A stretch of 64,000 nt of DNA from Jeongeupia sp. USM3 (GTDB taxonomy: Bacteria; Pseudomonadota; Gammaproteobacteria; Burkholderiales; Chitinibacteraceae), in NCBI RefSeq assembly GCF_001808185.1, contig NZ_CP017668.1, positions 2,914,001 to 2,978,000 of the forward strand. The letters run 5' to 3'. Made by a program: the position numbers and the translations under genes. Numbering within the stretch: the first letter of the stretch is position 1; the number at the start of each line of letters is the position of its first letter. The notes beneath the pieces are model-generated. The model searched no databases and was not told the DNA's origin. It worked only from the letters and a program-made list of their open reading frames with translations. Positions 49,674 through 59,805 of this stretch are shown here, piece after piece.

Positions 49674-50885
49674 TTACGCTTTCAGCAGGCTTTCTTTTTT
49701 CTCGATGGCCCGCAGCCATGGCGACGTCATCACCGTCGTCGCAATGGCCATCAGCAGCATCGCCGAGAAATACGGTTCGGCGATCAGGCCGAGCTGGCGG
49801 CCGAGGTTGAGGACGACCAGCTCCATCATCCCGCGCGTGTTCATCAGGATGCCGAGCATCCACGCGTCGTGGCGCGGCATCCGGCTCAGGGCGCCGGCGG
49901 CGAGGCAGCCGCCGACCTTGCCGATCACCGCCACCGCGGTCATCAGCAGCGCCAGCCACCAGAGCCCGCCGGCCAGCAGCACGCCAAGGTCGGTCGACAG
50001 GCCGATCGCGGCGAAAAAGCACGGCAGCAGCCAGCGGCACGGCGCCGACAACAGCTGTTGCAATCGTACAACGATTTGCGGGTTGCGCGGCAGCAGCAGA
50101 CCGACGGCGAAGGCGCCGAGCAGCGCGTGCAGCCCCAGCCAGGCACTGGTGGCCGCCGATGCGGCGACATACAGCGGCACCTCGAGCAGGGCGGCCGCGC
50201 GCCCGGCTGCCAGCGCCGGCGCCATGGCGGCGAGCCGGCGACGCAGCGGGCCGAACAGCGCGACGGCGTAGACGGCGGCGGCGGCCAGCTGTGCCGGGCC
50301 GTGGGCGCCGTGCTGCGGCAGCCACGCGAAAACCAGCGCGGCGAGCAGCGCCCAGCTCAGCGCGTCGGTCAGCACCGCGCAGGCGATCGCCTGGTTGCCG
50401 ATCACGGTGCCGGCCAGACCGCGTTCGGTGACGATGCGCGCGAGCACCGGCAGCGCCGTCATGCCGCTGGCCAGCGCGATGAAGGCGAGCGACATCGCCG
50501 GCAGCGGTGCGGCCAGCCAGTGCGACGCAGCCCACGCGGCCAGACCACCGAGCGCGACCGGCAGCGCCATGCCGAGCTTGCTCGCCAGCAGCACCGCGCG
50601 CGGACGATGGCGCAAGGCGGCCAGGTCGAACTCGGCGCCGAGCAGGAACAGGAACAGCACCGCGCCGACATCGCCGATCCTGCCGATCAGCGAAACCGTT
50701 TCCGGCGTGAACGCGAGCGTACCGAGTGCCGGCAACGCGCCGGTCAGCAGCGTCGGCCCGAGCAGCATGCCCGCGGCGATTTCGCCGATGACTGCCGGCT
50801 GGCCGCAGGCGCGTGCAAGGACACCGCCGAGCCGGGTGGCGGCGAGGACGAGGACGAGCGCGACGGGCAGGGTGAAGGCGAGCAT
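49674..50885 (-). CDS. CPA2-type cation:proton antiporter
   Basis: 403 residues with 12-13 membrane helices. VIGEIAAGMLLGPTLL (TM2), FLFLLGAEFDL (TM3) and RGMMELVVLNLG near the C-terminus are signatures of the Kef/NhaA-like monovalent cation:proton antiporter-2 family. No C-terminal TrkA-N (KTN) domain, so regulation by NAD(H) or glutathione as in KefB/C is not expected. The start at 50885 gives the standard N-terminus; an open frame extends 54 codons upstream but is GC shadow. Lies directly upstream of the APE operon on the same strand. Confidence 0.88.
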   Translation of the reverse strand: MLAFTLPVALVLVLAATRLGGVLARACGQPAVIGEIAAGMLLGPTLLTGALPALGTLAFTPETVSLIGRIGDVGAVLFLFLLGAEFDLAALRHRPRAVLLASKLGMALPVALGGLAAWAASHWLAAPLPAMSLAFIALASGMTALPVLARIVTERGLAGTVIGNQAIACAVLTDALSWALLAALVFAWLPQHGAHGPAQLAAAAVYAVALFGPLRRRLAAMAPALAAGRAAALLEVPLYVAASAATSAWLGLHALLGAFAVGLLLPRNPQIVVRLQQLLSAPCRWLLPCFFAAIGLSTDLGVLLAGGLWWLALLMTAVAVIGKVGGCLAAGALSRMPRHDAWMLGILMNTRGMMELVVLNLGRQLGLIAEPYFSAMLLMAIATTVMTSPWLRAIEKKESLLKA

Positions 50886-50995
50886 GGGCTGAAGGGCGGA
50901 TCGGGTCGGGTCGCATTCTATGCGATTCGCGCCGTCGTGACGGCCGCCAGCCGGCGCCACGGTCCGGTGCTGCCGTAAAAAATGGCACCGTGAAA

Positions 50996-51011
50996 GTTGA
51001 TGATCATCAAC
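50996..51011. promoter_or_regulatory. Perfect 16-bp palindrome upstream of feoA
   Basis: GTTGATGATCATCAAC, perfectly self-complementary, 21 bp upstream of the Fur-box-like sequence. Possibly a second operator. Confidence 0.45.
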
Positions 51012-51031
51012 CAATTGACCGACTTGCGGCG

Positions 51032-51050
51032 GATAATTCGGAATCATTCT
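51032..51050 (+). promoter_or_regulatory. Fur-box-like sequence upstream of feoAB
   Basis: GATAATTCGGAATCATTCT matches the Fur consensus (GATAATGATAATCATTATC) at about 13 of 19 positions. It ends 7 bp before the feoA start, so bound Fur with iron would repress feoAB. Confidence 0.6.
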
Positions 51051-51057
51051 CCTTTCG

Positions 51058-51357
51058 ATGCCGAGGCACGCCGTGATCCTGAATCTCGCTCAACTGCAAG
51101 CGCAACAGCCGGCGCGCGTGAAGGCGGTCGGCACCTCGGCCGAACTGGCGCAAAGGCTGGCCGCACTCGGGCTGCGCCCGGGGCGCGACGTCGAGGTGAT
51201 CCGCCGTGGCTGGCTCGGCGGCCCGCTGCAACTGAAGGTTGGCGGCACCGAGTTCATGCTGCGCCGGGCCGAGGCGGCGCTGATCGAGGTCATCGAACCG
51301 TCGGCCGCGGCCGTTGCGCCGTCGCGGGCGGTGGCAGCGCTGGGGGATGCGACATGA
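51058..51357 (+). CDS. feoA: Ferrous iron transport protein A
   Basis: 99 residues, one SH3-like domain with an extended tail. LRPGRDVEVIRRGWLGGPLQLKV is the family core (GxxxVxV.R...GP). It is a cytosolic accessory of FeoB. Start taken as ATG 51058; a GTG at 51073 would remove five residues and sits closer to homologues. The last codons overlap feoB by 4 bp. Confidence 0.9.
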   Translation: MPRHAVILNLAQLQAQQPARVKAVGTSAELAQRLAALGLRPGRDVEVIRRGWLGGPLQLKVGGTEFMLRRAEAALIEVIEPSAAAVAPSRAVAALGDAT

Positions 51358-53117
51358 GGCGCGTCGCCCTCGTCGGGATGCCGAACACCGGCAAGTCCAC
51401 GCTGTTCAACCGGATCACCGGCGGCAACGCCCGCGTTGCCAACTGGCCGGGGCTGACGGTCGAGCTGGCCAGCCACCGGGTGCTGCTCGGTGGCAGCATG
51501 GTGCAGCTCGTCGACCTGCCGGGGGTCTACGACCTGACCGGCGGTGCCGAGGACGAGCAGGTCGCGCAGCGCTTCCTCGCCGACACCGGGCTCGACGCGG
51601 TGCTGCTGGTGCTCAACGCGACCCAGCTCGACCGGCAACTGGCGCTGGCGCTGCAGCTCAAATCGGTCGGCGCGAAGCTGATCGTCGCGCTGAACATGGC
51701 CGACGAGGCCAAGCGCGGCGGTTTCGACATCGACACCGACGCGCTGGCCGAGGCGCTCGGCAGCCCGGTACTGAAGATCAGCGCCAAGTACGGTCACGGT
51801 GTCGACGGCCTCAAGGCGCTGCTGGCCACCAGTCTCAACGGCGAGGCGTCCCGGCTCGATTTCGCCAGCCTGAGGCCGGCCGACGCCAGCCGCGACGCCG
51901 AGGCAGCGCTGTATGCGCGTACGGTGCATCGTCCACCGACCTTGCCGCCGGGCCCGACGCAGAAGCTCGACGGCTGGCTGCTGCACCCGCTCGCCGGGCT
52001 GCCGCTGTTCGTGGTGATGATGGCGCTGCTGTTCCAGCTCACCTACGCGATCGGCACGCCGCTGCAGGACGGCTTCGAGGCGCTGCTCGGCAGCGTCAGG
52101 GACGCCTGGCTGGTGCCGCTGACGTCCGGCCTGCCCGACTTCCTGTCCGGGCTGATCCTCAGCGGGATCTGGGACGGCGTGACCACGGTGCTGACGTTCG
52201 CGCCGCTGATCTTCGTGTTCTTCTGCCTGATGGCGGTGATCGAGGACTCGGGCTACTTCGCCCGCGCGGCCTTCATGATGGACGGCATCATGGCGCGCGT
52301 CGGCCTCGACGGCCGCGGTTTCGTGATGCTGATGATGGGCTTCGGCTGCAATGTGCCGGCGCTGATGGGCACGCGGGTGATCCGCGACCACAAGGCGCGG
52401 CTGCTGACGATGCTGACGATTCCGTTCTCGCTGTGTTCGGCGCGGCTGCAGATATTCCTGTTCTTCGCCGGCGCGCTGTTCGGCCCGCGCCAGGCACCGT
52501 GGGTACTGCTGTCGCTGTACTTTGTCAGCATCCTCATCGCGCTTGGCACCGCCTTGCTGTTCCGCCGGTACTTCCCGTCGCGCGAGCCGTTCGCGCTCGA
52601 GCTGCCGCCTTACCGGCTGCCGGTGTTCAAGCACATCGTTTTCCGCGGCTGGAACGAGTGCCGCTCCTTCCTGAAGCTCGCGACGACGATGATCGTGTTC
52701 GGCGTCATCGCCGTCTGGCTGCTGACCAACTACCCGAGCCCGCAACACAGCTATGCCGAAGTCGTCGGCAATTTCTTCCAGCCGGTGCTGTCGCCGATCG
52801 GCATCCGGGCCGAGCTGTCGATTGCGCTGCTGTTCGGCTTTGTGGCCAAGGAGGTCGTGCTCGGCGGGCTGGCGGTGATCGTCGGCGTCGACGGCGCGCA
52901 GCTCGCCACGCACCTCGCCCATTCGTTCGATCCGGTCTCGGCGTACAGCTTCATGCTGTTCGCGCTGACCTACGTGCCCTGCGTTGCGACGATCGCGGCG
53001 ATGAAGAAGGAATCGAAAAGCGCGGGTTTCACCGCATTCTCGGTCGTCTGGTCGCTGCTGCTGGCGTGGGTGCTGTCCTTCGTGTTCTACCAGGGCGCGC
53101 GGGCACTCGGCTTCTGA
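51354..53117 (+). CDS. feoB: Ferrous iron transporter B
   Basis: 587 residues. N-terminal G domain: P-loop GMPNTGKST (8-16), G3 DLPGVYDL, G4 NMADEAKRGG. Two gate-like membrane regions follow (GYFARAAFMMDGIMARVGLDGRGF, PALMGTRVIRDHKARL). It imports Fe(II) across the inner membrane, driven or gated by GTP. It lacks the extra C-terminal part of E. coli FeoB (773 residues), making it the shorter type; no feoC follows. Start at 51354 overlaps feoA; longer open frame upstream is rejected. Confidence 0.94.
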   Translation: MRRVALVGMPNTGKSTLFNRITGGNARVANWPGLTVELASHRVLLGGSMVQLVDLPGVYDLTGGAEDEQVAQRFLADTGLDAVLLVLNATQLDRQLALALQLKSVGAKLIVALNMADEAKRGGFDIDTDALAEALGSPVLKISAKYGHGVDGLKALLATSLNGEASRLDFASLRPADASRDAEAALYARTVHRPPTLPPGPTQKLDGWLLHPLAGLPLFVVMMALLFQLTYAIGTPLQDGFEALLGSVRDAWLVPLTSGLPDFLSGLILSGIWDGVTTVLTFAPLIFVFFCLMAVIEDSGYFARAAFMMDGIMARVGLDGRGFVMLMMGFGCNVPALMGTRVIRDHKARLLTMLTIPFSLCSARLQIFLFFAGALFGPRQAPWVLLSLYFVSILIALGTALLFRRYFPSREPFALELPPYRLPVFKHIVFRGWNECRSFLKLATTMIVFGVIAVWLLTNYPSPQHSYAEVVGNFFQPVLSPIGIRAELSIALLFGFVAKEVVLGGLAVIVGVDGAQLATHLAHSFDPVSAYSFMLFALTYVPCVATIAAMKKESKSAGFTAFSVVWSLLLAWVLSFVFYQGARALGF

Positions 53118-53124
53118 GCGCGGT

Positions 53125-53682
53125 TCACAGCGGCAGCGCGCGAACCCGCGGTGCCGACCACAGGCCGACGCCGAGCGCGATCAGCAGCGCGGCGAGGTAG
53201 AGGCCGAGGAAGGCGCCGGTGCCGAGCTTGCCCGCGAGCGGCCGGGCGATGCCGAGGAAGGCGGCGAAACCCCACGATGCCGCCGAGACGCCGCCGATGC
53301 ACGCCAGCCGCAGCCGCTGGCCACGGCCAAGCGGCGCCGGTACGGCCGGCAGCAGCCGCGGCAGCGCGTAATGGTGCAGCGCCGCGCCGTTGAGCGTCAG
53401 CACCATGACGACGATCAGCTTGCTGGCGAGCTTGGGGTGCGCGGCCAGTTCGGCCCAGCCCGGCCAGTGGCCGAAATCGAGCAGGATGATCGCCAGCCCG
53501 GTCCCCCACAGCAGCGCCAGCGCGACCAGCACCGTGCGGCTGACGAGCTGCAGCAAGGCCCGGTCGCCGGCGCCGGTGCGGCGGCCCATGATCTTCAGGT
53601 CGGCGAGCACGGTGGCGCCGATCGCAACGCAACAGGCGAGCAGATGGGGGTAGAGCAGCAGCAGGCGCAGGGTTTCGGTCAT
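53125..53682 (-). CDS. Membrane protein of unknown function (CopD/DUF2214-like)
   Basis: 185 residues with five predicted membrane helices. PHLLACCVAIGATVLADLKIM and ALHHYALPRLL have histidines within helices, as in CopD and DUF2214 relatives that may bind haem or metal. It is convergent with feoB, 7 bp from its stop, and is divergent from hemA. Function not established; a copper or haem link is only a hint. Confidence 0.7.
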   Translation of the reverse strand: MTETLRLLLLYPHLLACCVAIGATVLADLKIMGRRTGAGDRALLQLVSRTVLVALALLWGTGLAIILLDFGHWPGWAELAAHPKLASKLIVVMVLTLNGAALHHYALPRLLPAVPAPLGRGQRLRLACIGGVSAASWGFAAFLGIARPLAGKLGTGAFLGLYLAALLIALGVGLWSAPRVRALPL

Positions 53683-53861
53683 CGTCCGGCTCTCGGAACA
53701 CGCGATGTCCCCATGCTAGGTGGTGGCAGCCTGCGTGCCGTCCGGCTGCGACGGCTGGAACCGGGCTGTTGCCGTTTGGCAATCTTGCCCGCATGCAAGA
53801 CGGGACCGGGCCCGCGCGCTAAAATGACGGGTTCGCATCCGATCGTGCCCCGCCAGCCTCA

Positions 53862-55111
53862 ATGAATCTGCTTGTCCTTGGCCTCAATCACCAGACCGCG
53901 CCGTTGGCGGTCCGCGAGCGGCTGGCCTTCGGCGACGCCGAGCTGCCCAAGGCGCTGGCCGAGCTGACGCAGGTGCGCGGCGTGCAGGAAGCCGCGATCG
54001 TCTCGACCTGTAATCGGACCGAGCTGTACTGCAATGCGCGCGACGTCGACGCGGTACTCGGCTGGCTTGCCGCCAGCCGCGGCCGCAGCGTCGACGACAT
54101 CGCCGCCCACCTGTACCGCTACGAGCACGACGACGCCGTGCGCCACGCCTTCCGCGTCGCCTGCGGCCTCGATTCGATGGTCGTCGGCGAAACGCAGATC
54201 CTCGGCCAGCTCAAGGACGCCGAACGCGCCGCGCGCAGCGCCGGCAGCCTGGGCGTGCTGCTCAACGGGCTGTTCCAGCGCGCGTTCCAGGTCGCCAAGG
54301 ACGTGCGTACCGAAACGAAGATCGGCGCGTCGTCGGTGTCGATGGCCGCGGCGTCGGTCCGGCTCGCCGAACGGATCTACACCAGCGTGTCCGAATGCAA
54401 GGTGCTCTTCGTCGGCGCCGGCGAAATGATCGAGCTGTGCGCCGCGCACTTCGCCGCGCACAAGCCGCGCGGCATCGTCATCGCCAACCGCACGCTCGAG
54501 CGCGGCGAGACGCTGGCGGCGCAGTATGGCGGCGAGGCGATGCTGCTGACCGACATCGGCGTGCGGCTGGCCGAATTCGACATCGTCGTCAGTTCGACCG
54601 CCGCGCCGCTGCCGCTGATCGGCAAGGGCATGGTCGAGCGGGCGCTGAAGGCGCGCCGCCGCAAGCCGATCTTCTTCGTCGACCTCGCCGTGCCGCGCGA
54701 CGTCGAGGCCGAGGTCGGCGATCTGGCCGACGCCTATCTGTATACCGTCGACGACCTGTCCGAAGTCGTCCGCCAGGGGCTGGCCTCGCGCACCGCCGAA
54801 GTCGATGCGGCCGAGGCGCTGGTCGCCGAAGGCGTGGCCGCCTTCAAGCAGTGGCAGGCGACGCGCGCGCTGGTGCCGACGATCCGCGAGCTCAAGGACC
54901 ACGCCGACCGGATCGCCCGCAACGAACTGGCGCGGGCAAAGAAACGCCTGGCCGCCGGCGACGACGTCGACGACGTGCTCGAGCGCCTGGCCGAACAGGT
55001 TGCCGCCAAAATCCTGCATGCGCCGCTCGCGAGCCTGAACGCCGCATCTCCCCAAGACCAGGAACCGCTGGCCGCCTGTACGCGGCGGCTGTTCCGCCTA
55101 CCCGACCAGAC

Positions 55112-55115
<4 letters not shown>
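53862..55115 (+). CDS. hemA: Glutamyl-tRNA reductase
   Basis: 417 residues. First step of C5 haem synthesis: reduces Glu-tRNA to glutamate 1-semialdehyde with NADPH. Catalytic Cys in IVSTCNRTELYC, the NADPH-binding VLFVGAGEMIEL, and the spinal-helix C-terminal domain (about 320-400). LLVLGLNHQTAPLAVRERL is the normal start. Overlaps prfA by 4 bp, a conserved neighbourhood. Confidence 0.97.
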
Positions 55116-56188
<1,073 letters not shown>

Positions 56189-56190
56189 GG

Positions 56191-56215
56191 AACGGCCCGC
56201 CTCGCGGGCCGTTTT
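56191..56215 (+). terminator. Terminator of hemA-prfA
   Basis: AACGGCCCGC (56191-56200), loop CTC, GCGGGCCGTT (56204-56213) and T-run, directly after the prfA stop. Confidence 0.88.
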
Positions 56216-56271
56216 GCCGTGCACGATCGACGTCGCCTAGATTTGAATGACGACCTCTCGGGAGAAGAGCG

Positions 56272-56700
56272 ATGAGCGGACAAGGCAAACGCTACAGCAA
56301 CGGCGACGTCACGATCCTGTGGCAGCCGGAGAAATGCATTCATTCGAAGCGCTGTTTCCACGGCCTGCCGGCGGTGTTCGATCCGAAGAGCCGGCCGTGG
56401 ATCCGCATCAACGCGGCGGCGAGCGCCGACGTCGTGAGGCAGGTGGGCGAGTGCCCGTCGGGCGCGCTGAGTCTTGTCGACGAGCGCCATCCTGCCGCCG
56501 ATGCGCCGAAGCCGGACATCCCCTGTATCGCGCTGCAGCCCGACGGGCCGCTGCTGGTGCACGGTCCGGTGACGCTGCGGCTGGCCAACGGCGATGAGCA
56601 GATCTGTGACGGGCCGCGCACCGCGCTGTGCCGCTGCGGCGCATCGGCGAACAAACCGTTCTGCGACGGGTCGCATCTGAAGGTCGGTTTCAAGGGTTGA
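56272..56700 (+). CDS. Iron-sulfur protein with ferredoxin-like and CDGSH domains
   Basis: 142 residues. The N-terminal half (KCIHSKRCFHGLPAVF) resembles the divergent ferredoxin domain (Fer4_19), with three Cys and one later in GECPSGAL. The C-terminal half has the CDGSH motif CRCGASANKPFCDGSH, which binds a [2Fe-2S] cluster by three Cys and one His. Such proteins are thought to be redox or iron-sulfur handling factors. 23 bp before the glutathione-reductase-like gene, so the two may be cotranscribed. Confidence 0.88.
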   Translation: MSGQGKRYSNGDVTILWQPEKCIHSKRCFHGLPAVFDPKSRPWIRINAAASADVVRQVGECPSGALSLVDERHPAADAPKPDIPCIALQPDGPLLVHGPVTLRLANGDEQICDGPRTALCRCGASANKPFCDGSHLKVGFKG

Positions 56701-56723
56701 GCCGGGTGGCATCAGGAGAGGAA

Positions 56724-58091
56724 ATGGCTGAAGCAATGAACGAAGTGGATCTGTTCGTGATCGGTGGCGGTTCGGGAGGCGTGCGCGCGGCGCGGATAGC
56801 CGCCGGATACGGCGCGAGAGTGGCGATTGCCGAAGAGGCGAACTTCGGCGGCACCTGCGTCAACCGCGGTTGCGTGCCGAAAAAGCTGCTCGTTTACGCC
56901 AGCCGCTACCGCGGCGATTTCGACGAGGCGGCGGCATTCGGCTGGCGGGTCGGCGAAACGGCGTTCGACTGGGCGACGCTGATCGCCAACAAGGACCGCG
57001 AGATCGCCCGGCTCGAGGCGGTCTACCGGCGCAATCTCGACAAGGCCGGCGTCGCGATCCATGCGCAGCGCGCGGTGCTCGACGACGCGCACACCGTGCG
57101 GCTTGCCGACGGTACGCGCATCCGCGCCGGCAAGATCCTGATCGCCAGCGGCGGGCGCCCCTACCGCGGTCCAGCGTTCGAAGGGCAGGAGCTGGCGATC
57201 ACCTCGGACGAAGCCTTCCACCTGCGCGCGCTGCCGCGGCGCATCGTCATCGTCGGCGGCGGCTACATCGCGGTCGAGTTCGCCGGCATCTTTGCCGGCC
57301 TCGGCAGCGAGACGACGCTGGTCCACCGCGGCGAGCGGGTGCTGCGCGGTTTCGACACCGAACTCGCCGACGCGCTGGCGAGCGCCTACGGCCGGCAGGG
57401 CATCGGGCTGCGGCTCGGCGCGACGGTGAAGCGCATCGTCCGCGACAGCGATGAAAGCGGGCTGGCGGTGACGCTGTCCGACGGCAGCATCGCGCACGCC
57501 GACGTGGTGATGCTGTGCACCGGCCGCCGGCCGTATACCGGCGGGCTCGGGCTGGCCGAGGCCGGCGTCGCGCTGGCCCAGTCCGGTGCGATCCTCGTCG
57601 ATGGCGAGTCGCGGACCAGCGTGCCGTCGGTGTTCGCCGTCGGCGATGTCACCGACCGCGTCAACCTGACGCCGGTGGCGATCCGCGAGGGCCATGCGTT
57701 CGCCGACCGCGAGTTCGGCGGCGTGCCGCAGCCGATCGACTACGACCTCATCCCGACCGCGGTGTTCTCGACGCCCGAACTCGGCACCGTCGGCCTGCCC
57801 GAGGCGGCGGCGCGCGAGCGTTATCCGCAGCTCAGGGTGTTCCGCACCGGGTTCAGGACGATGCGCTCGGCGTTCGCCGACGGCGACGACCGGATGCTGA
57901 TGAAGCTGCTCGTCGACGGCGCGACCGACCGCGTCGTCGGCGTGCACGTGCTCGGCGATGCCGCGGCCGAGATGATCCAGCTTGCCGGCGTGGCGCAGAC
58001 CGCCGGTGCGACCAAGGCGCAGTTCGACATGACGATGGCGCTGCACCCGAGTGCGGCCGAGGAGCTGGTGACGCTGCGTCAGGCATCGTAG
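56724..58091 (+). CDS. gor: Glutathione-disulfide reductase
   Basis: 455 residues, FAD-dependent pyridine nucleotide-disulfide oxidoreductase. N-terminal IGGGSGGVRAARIAA binds FAD; redox pair in GGTCVNRGCVPKK; IVGGGYIAVEFAGIFAGLGS binds NADPH, with VHRGERVLRGFD providing the 2'-phosphate arginines; C-terminal HPSAAEELVTL holds the catalytic His-Glu. It keeps glutathione reduced in the cytosol. Start 56724 follows AGGAGAGG. Mercuric or trypanothione reductase are less likely given the ends. Confidence 0.93.
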   Translation: MAEAMNEVDLFVIGGGSGGVRAARIAAGYGARVAIAEEANFGGTCVNRGCVPKKLLVYASRYRGDFDEAAAFGWRVGETAFDWATLIANKDREIARLEAVYRRNLDKAGVAIHAQRAVLDDAHTVRLADGTRIRAGKILIASGGRPYRGPAFEGQELAITSDEAFHLRALPRRIVIVGGGYIAVEFAGIFAGLGSETTLVHRGERVLRGFDTELADALASAYGRQGIGLRLGATVKRIVRDSDESGLAVTLSDGSIAHADVVMLCTGRRPYTGGLGLAEAGVALAQSGAILVDGESRTSVPSVFAVGDVTDRVNLTPVAIREGHAFADREFGGVPQPIDYDLIPTAVFSTPELGTVGLPEAAARERYPQLRVFRTGFRTMRSAFADGDDRMLMKLLVDGATDRVVGVHVLGDAAAEMIQLAGVAQTAGATKAQFDMTMALHPSAAEELVTLRQAS

Positions 58092-58261
58092 AGCGACTAT
58101 CCTGCTGGCTGCGTCTTGCGCGCCCAGCACCGTTTCACCGGGTTTCCGACCGGCAGGAAGTGCCCTTGGGGCATTAGCCACGCTTGGCACGATCGTAAAT
58201 AGTTGCCGGAACCGGGCTGGGCGGTTTCCGGTCGAATGCGGCTCAATAACAAGGAGCGACC

Positions 58262-58609
58262 ATGAAGAAAATCATTCTCGCCGGCGCACTGGCGCTGAGC
58301 ACCGGTTTCGCCGCCGCCGCCTTCGTCGGCCCGAACAGCGCGCCGCTGATGACGACCGCGGCCGGCGCGGCCAAGGCCGCCGACGACGTGCCGGTGGTGC
58401 TCGAAGGTTACGTGGTCAAGTCGCTGGGTAACGACCAGTACGAGTTCCGCGACAACACCGGCACGATCAAGGTCGAGATCGACCACGACAAGTGGCCGGC
58501 GCAGGACATCACGCCGCAGATGAAGGTGCGCCTGTCCGGCAAGGTCGACCGCAGCAAGCTCACCGGCTTCGAGGACATCGACGTCAAGCTGGTCGAGATC
58601 ATCAAGTAA
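58262..58609 (+). CDS. ygiW: Periplasmic OB-fold protein, YgiW/NirD (BOF) family
   Basis: 115 residues with signal peptide (KKIILAGALALSTGFAAA). The mature domain VVLEGYVVKSLGNDQYEFRDNTGTIKVEI is the bacterial OB-fold (BOF, DUF388) pattern. E. coli YgiW is linked to stress and acid/cadmium tolerance. Stands alone, with ribosome site AAGGAGCG. Both flanks carry a similar hairpin, AGTGCCC followed by GGGGCATT. Confidence 0.88.
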   Translation: MKKIILAGALALSTGFAAAAFVGPNSAPLMTTAAGAAKAADDVPVVLEGYVVKSLGNDQYEFRDNTGTIKVEIDHDKWPAQDITPQMKVRLSGKVDRSKLTGFEDIDVKLVEIIK

Positions 58610-58666
58610 GCGGCTTGCAACGCCCCGCAGGCAGTGCCCCCGGGGCATTCGCCGCCCCAAGCCTCC

Positions 58667-58689
58667 AACCCGCCGCCCGGCGGGTTTTT
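58667..58689 (+). terminator. Terminator of ygiW
   Basis: AACCCGCC (58667-58674), loop GCCC, GGCGGGTT (58679-58686) plus T-run. It ends 12 bp before the convergent LysR gene's stop. Confidence 0.85.
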
Positions 58690-58700
58690 CGTGTCCGGTG

Positions 58701-59600
58701 TCAGGGCGGCAGCGGCCGGCCGAGGCAGAAGTCGTGGAAGGCGCGGACCCGCGGCGTCGGCTGCCGCCCGCCCGGGCGGACCAGATAGAGCGGCGTCGGC
58801 TCGCCGAGCCAGTCCGGCAGCGCCGCGACCAGCCGGCCGGCGGCCAGATCGTCGGCGACGTCGAGCGCCGATTTGTACGCGACGCCGTCGCCGCGCAGCG
58901 CCCATTCGCGCACGACCGCGCCGTCGTTGGCGTAGCGCGCCGGCCGGATCGGCACGCTTGTGTCGCCGCCGTCGGCTAGGCAGAAGCGCCAGACGACGTG
59001 GGCGCTGTCGCGGATGCTGAACGCAAGGCAGCGGTGGCGGGCCAGATCGGCCGGGGTGTCCGGCATGCCGTGGCGCGCCCAGTAGGCGGGGCTGGCGACG
59101 AGCACCCGGCGGCTGTCCGGTGCCAGCGGCGTGGCGATCACGCTGCCGTCCTGCTGCGTGCCGGCCCGGAAGGCGAGGTCGATCGAGCCGGCGACGAGGT
59201 CGTCGACCCGGTCGGACAGCCGCAGGTGCGGCACCACCGCCGGGTGCATGGCGCAGAATTCGTCGAGCCAGTCGAACACGAAGCGGCGGCCGAAATCCGA
59301 CGGCGCCGAGATGCGCAACGGCCCGGCCAGCTCGCCACGATGCGCGGCGAGCGCGTCGCGGCCGGCGTCGAGCGCCTGCTGCGCCGCCAGCGCGCTGCGG
59401 TACCAGATCTCGCCCTCGGCGGTCAGCGACAGCTGCCGCGTGCTGCGCAGGAAGAGCCGTGCGCCGAGCTGGGCCTCCAGCCTTTTGAGCGCCACCGACA
59501 GCGCCGCCGGCGTCTGGTTGAGGTCGCGCGCGGCGCCCGAGAGCGAGCCGCGTTCGACGATGCGCAGAAACCAGTCCCAGCCGGGTAAATCGCTGGCCAT
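58701..59600 (-). CDS. LysR-family transcription regulator
   Basis: 299 residues. N-terminal winged HTH (FLRIVERGSLSGAARDLNQTPAALSVALKRLEAQLGARLFLR in part) and a C-terminal effector domain. It is divergent from an MDR oxidoreductase gene over a 205-bp region that has a perfect LysR-type palindrome, so autoregulation and control of the oxidoreductase are likely. Effector unknown. Confidence 0.93.
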   Translation of the reverse strand: MASDLPGWDWFLRIVERGSLSGAARDLNQTPAALSVALKRLEAQLGARLFLRSTRQLSLTAEGEIWYRSALAAQQALDAGRDALAAHRGELAGPLRISAPSDFGRRFVFDWLDEFCAMHPAVVPHLRLSDRVDDLVAGSIDLAFRAGTQQDGSVIATPLAPDSRRVLVASPAYWARHGMPDTPADLARHRCLAFSIRDSAHVVWRFCLADGGDTSVPIRPARYANDGAVVREWALRGDGVAYKSALDVADDLAAGRLVAALPDWLGEPTPLYLVRPGGRQPTPRVRAFHDFCLGRPLPP

Positions 59601-59620
59601 TGCGGCCTCCTTGTTTTCAA

Positions 59621-59641
59621 CAAAACATTGAAAATGTTTTG
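59621..59641. promoter_or_regulatory. LysR-type operator between divergent genes
   Basis: CAAAACATT (59621-59629), GAA, AATGTTTTG (59633-59641): a perfect 9-bp inverted repeat in an AT-rich patch 21 bp from the LysR gene start. Fits the T-N11-A form. Confidence 0.7.
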
Positions 59642-59805
59642 AAGATTATGGGGTTTTTCCATTGGAAAAGCGCGCGCATGATGCCGGCTGGAATCGGTCG
59701 ACTGGCGTCGCAGCGAGGCATCAGCCGTTTCACGCAGGGCGCGTAGCAACGAGCCGCCGCCTGTGACGCCGATGCCCCGACATTTGCCGAAACTGGAGAA
59801 CCCGC

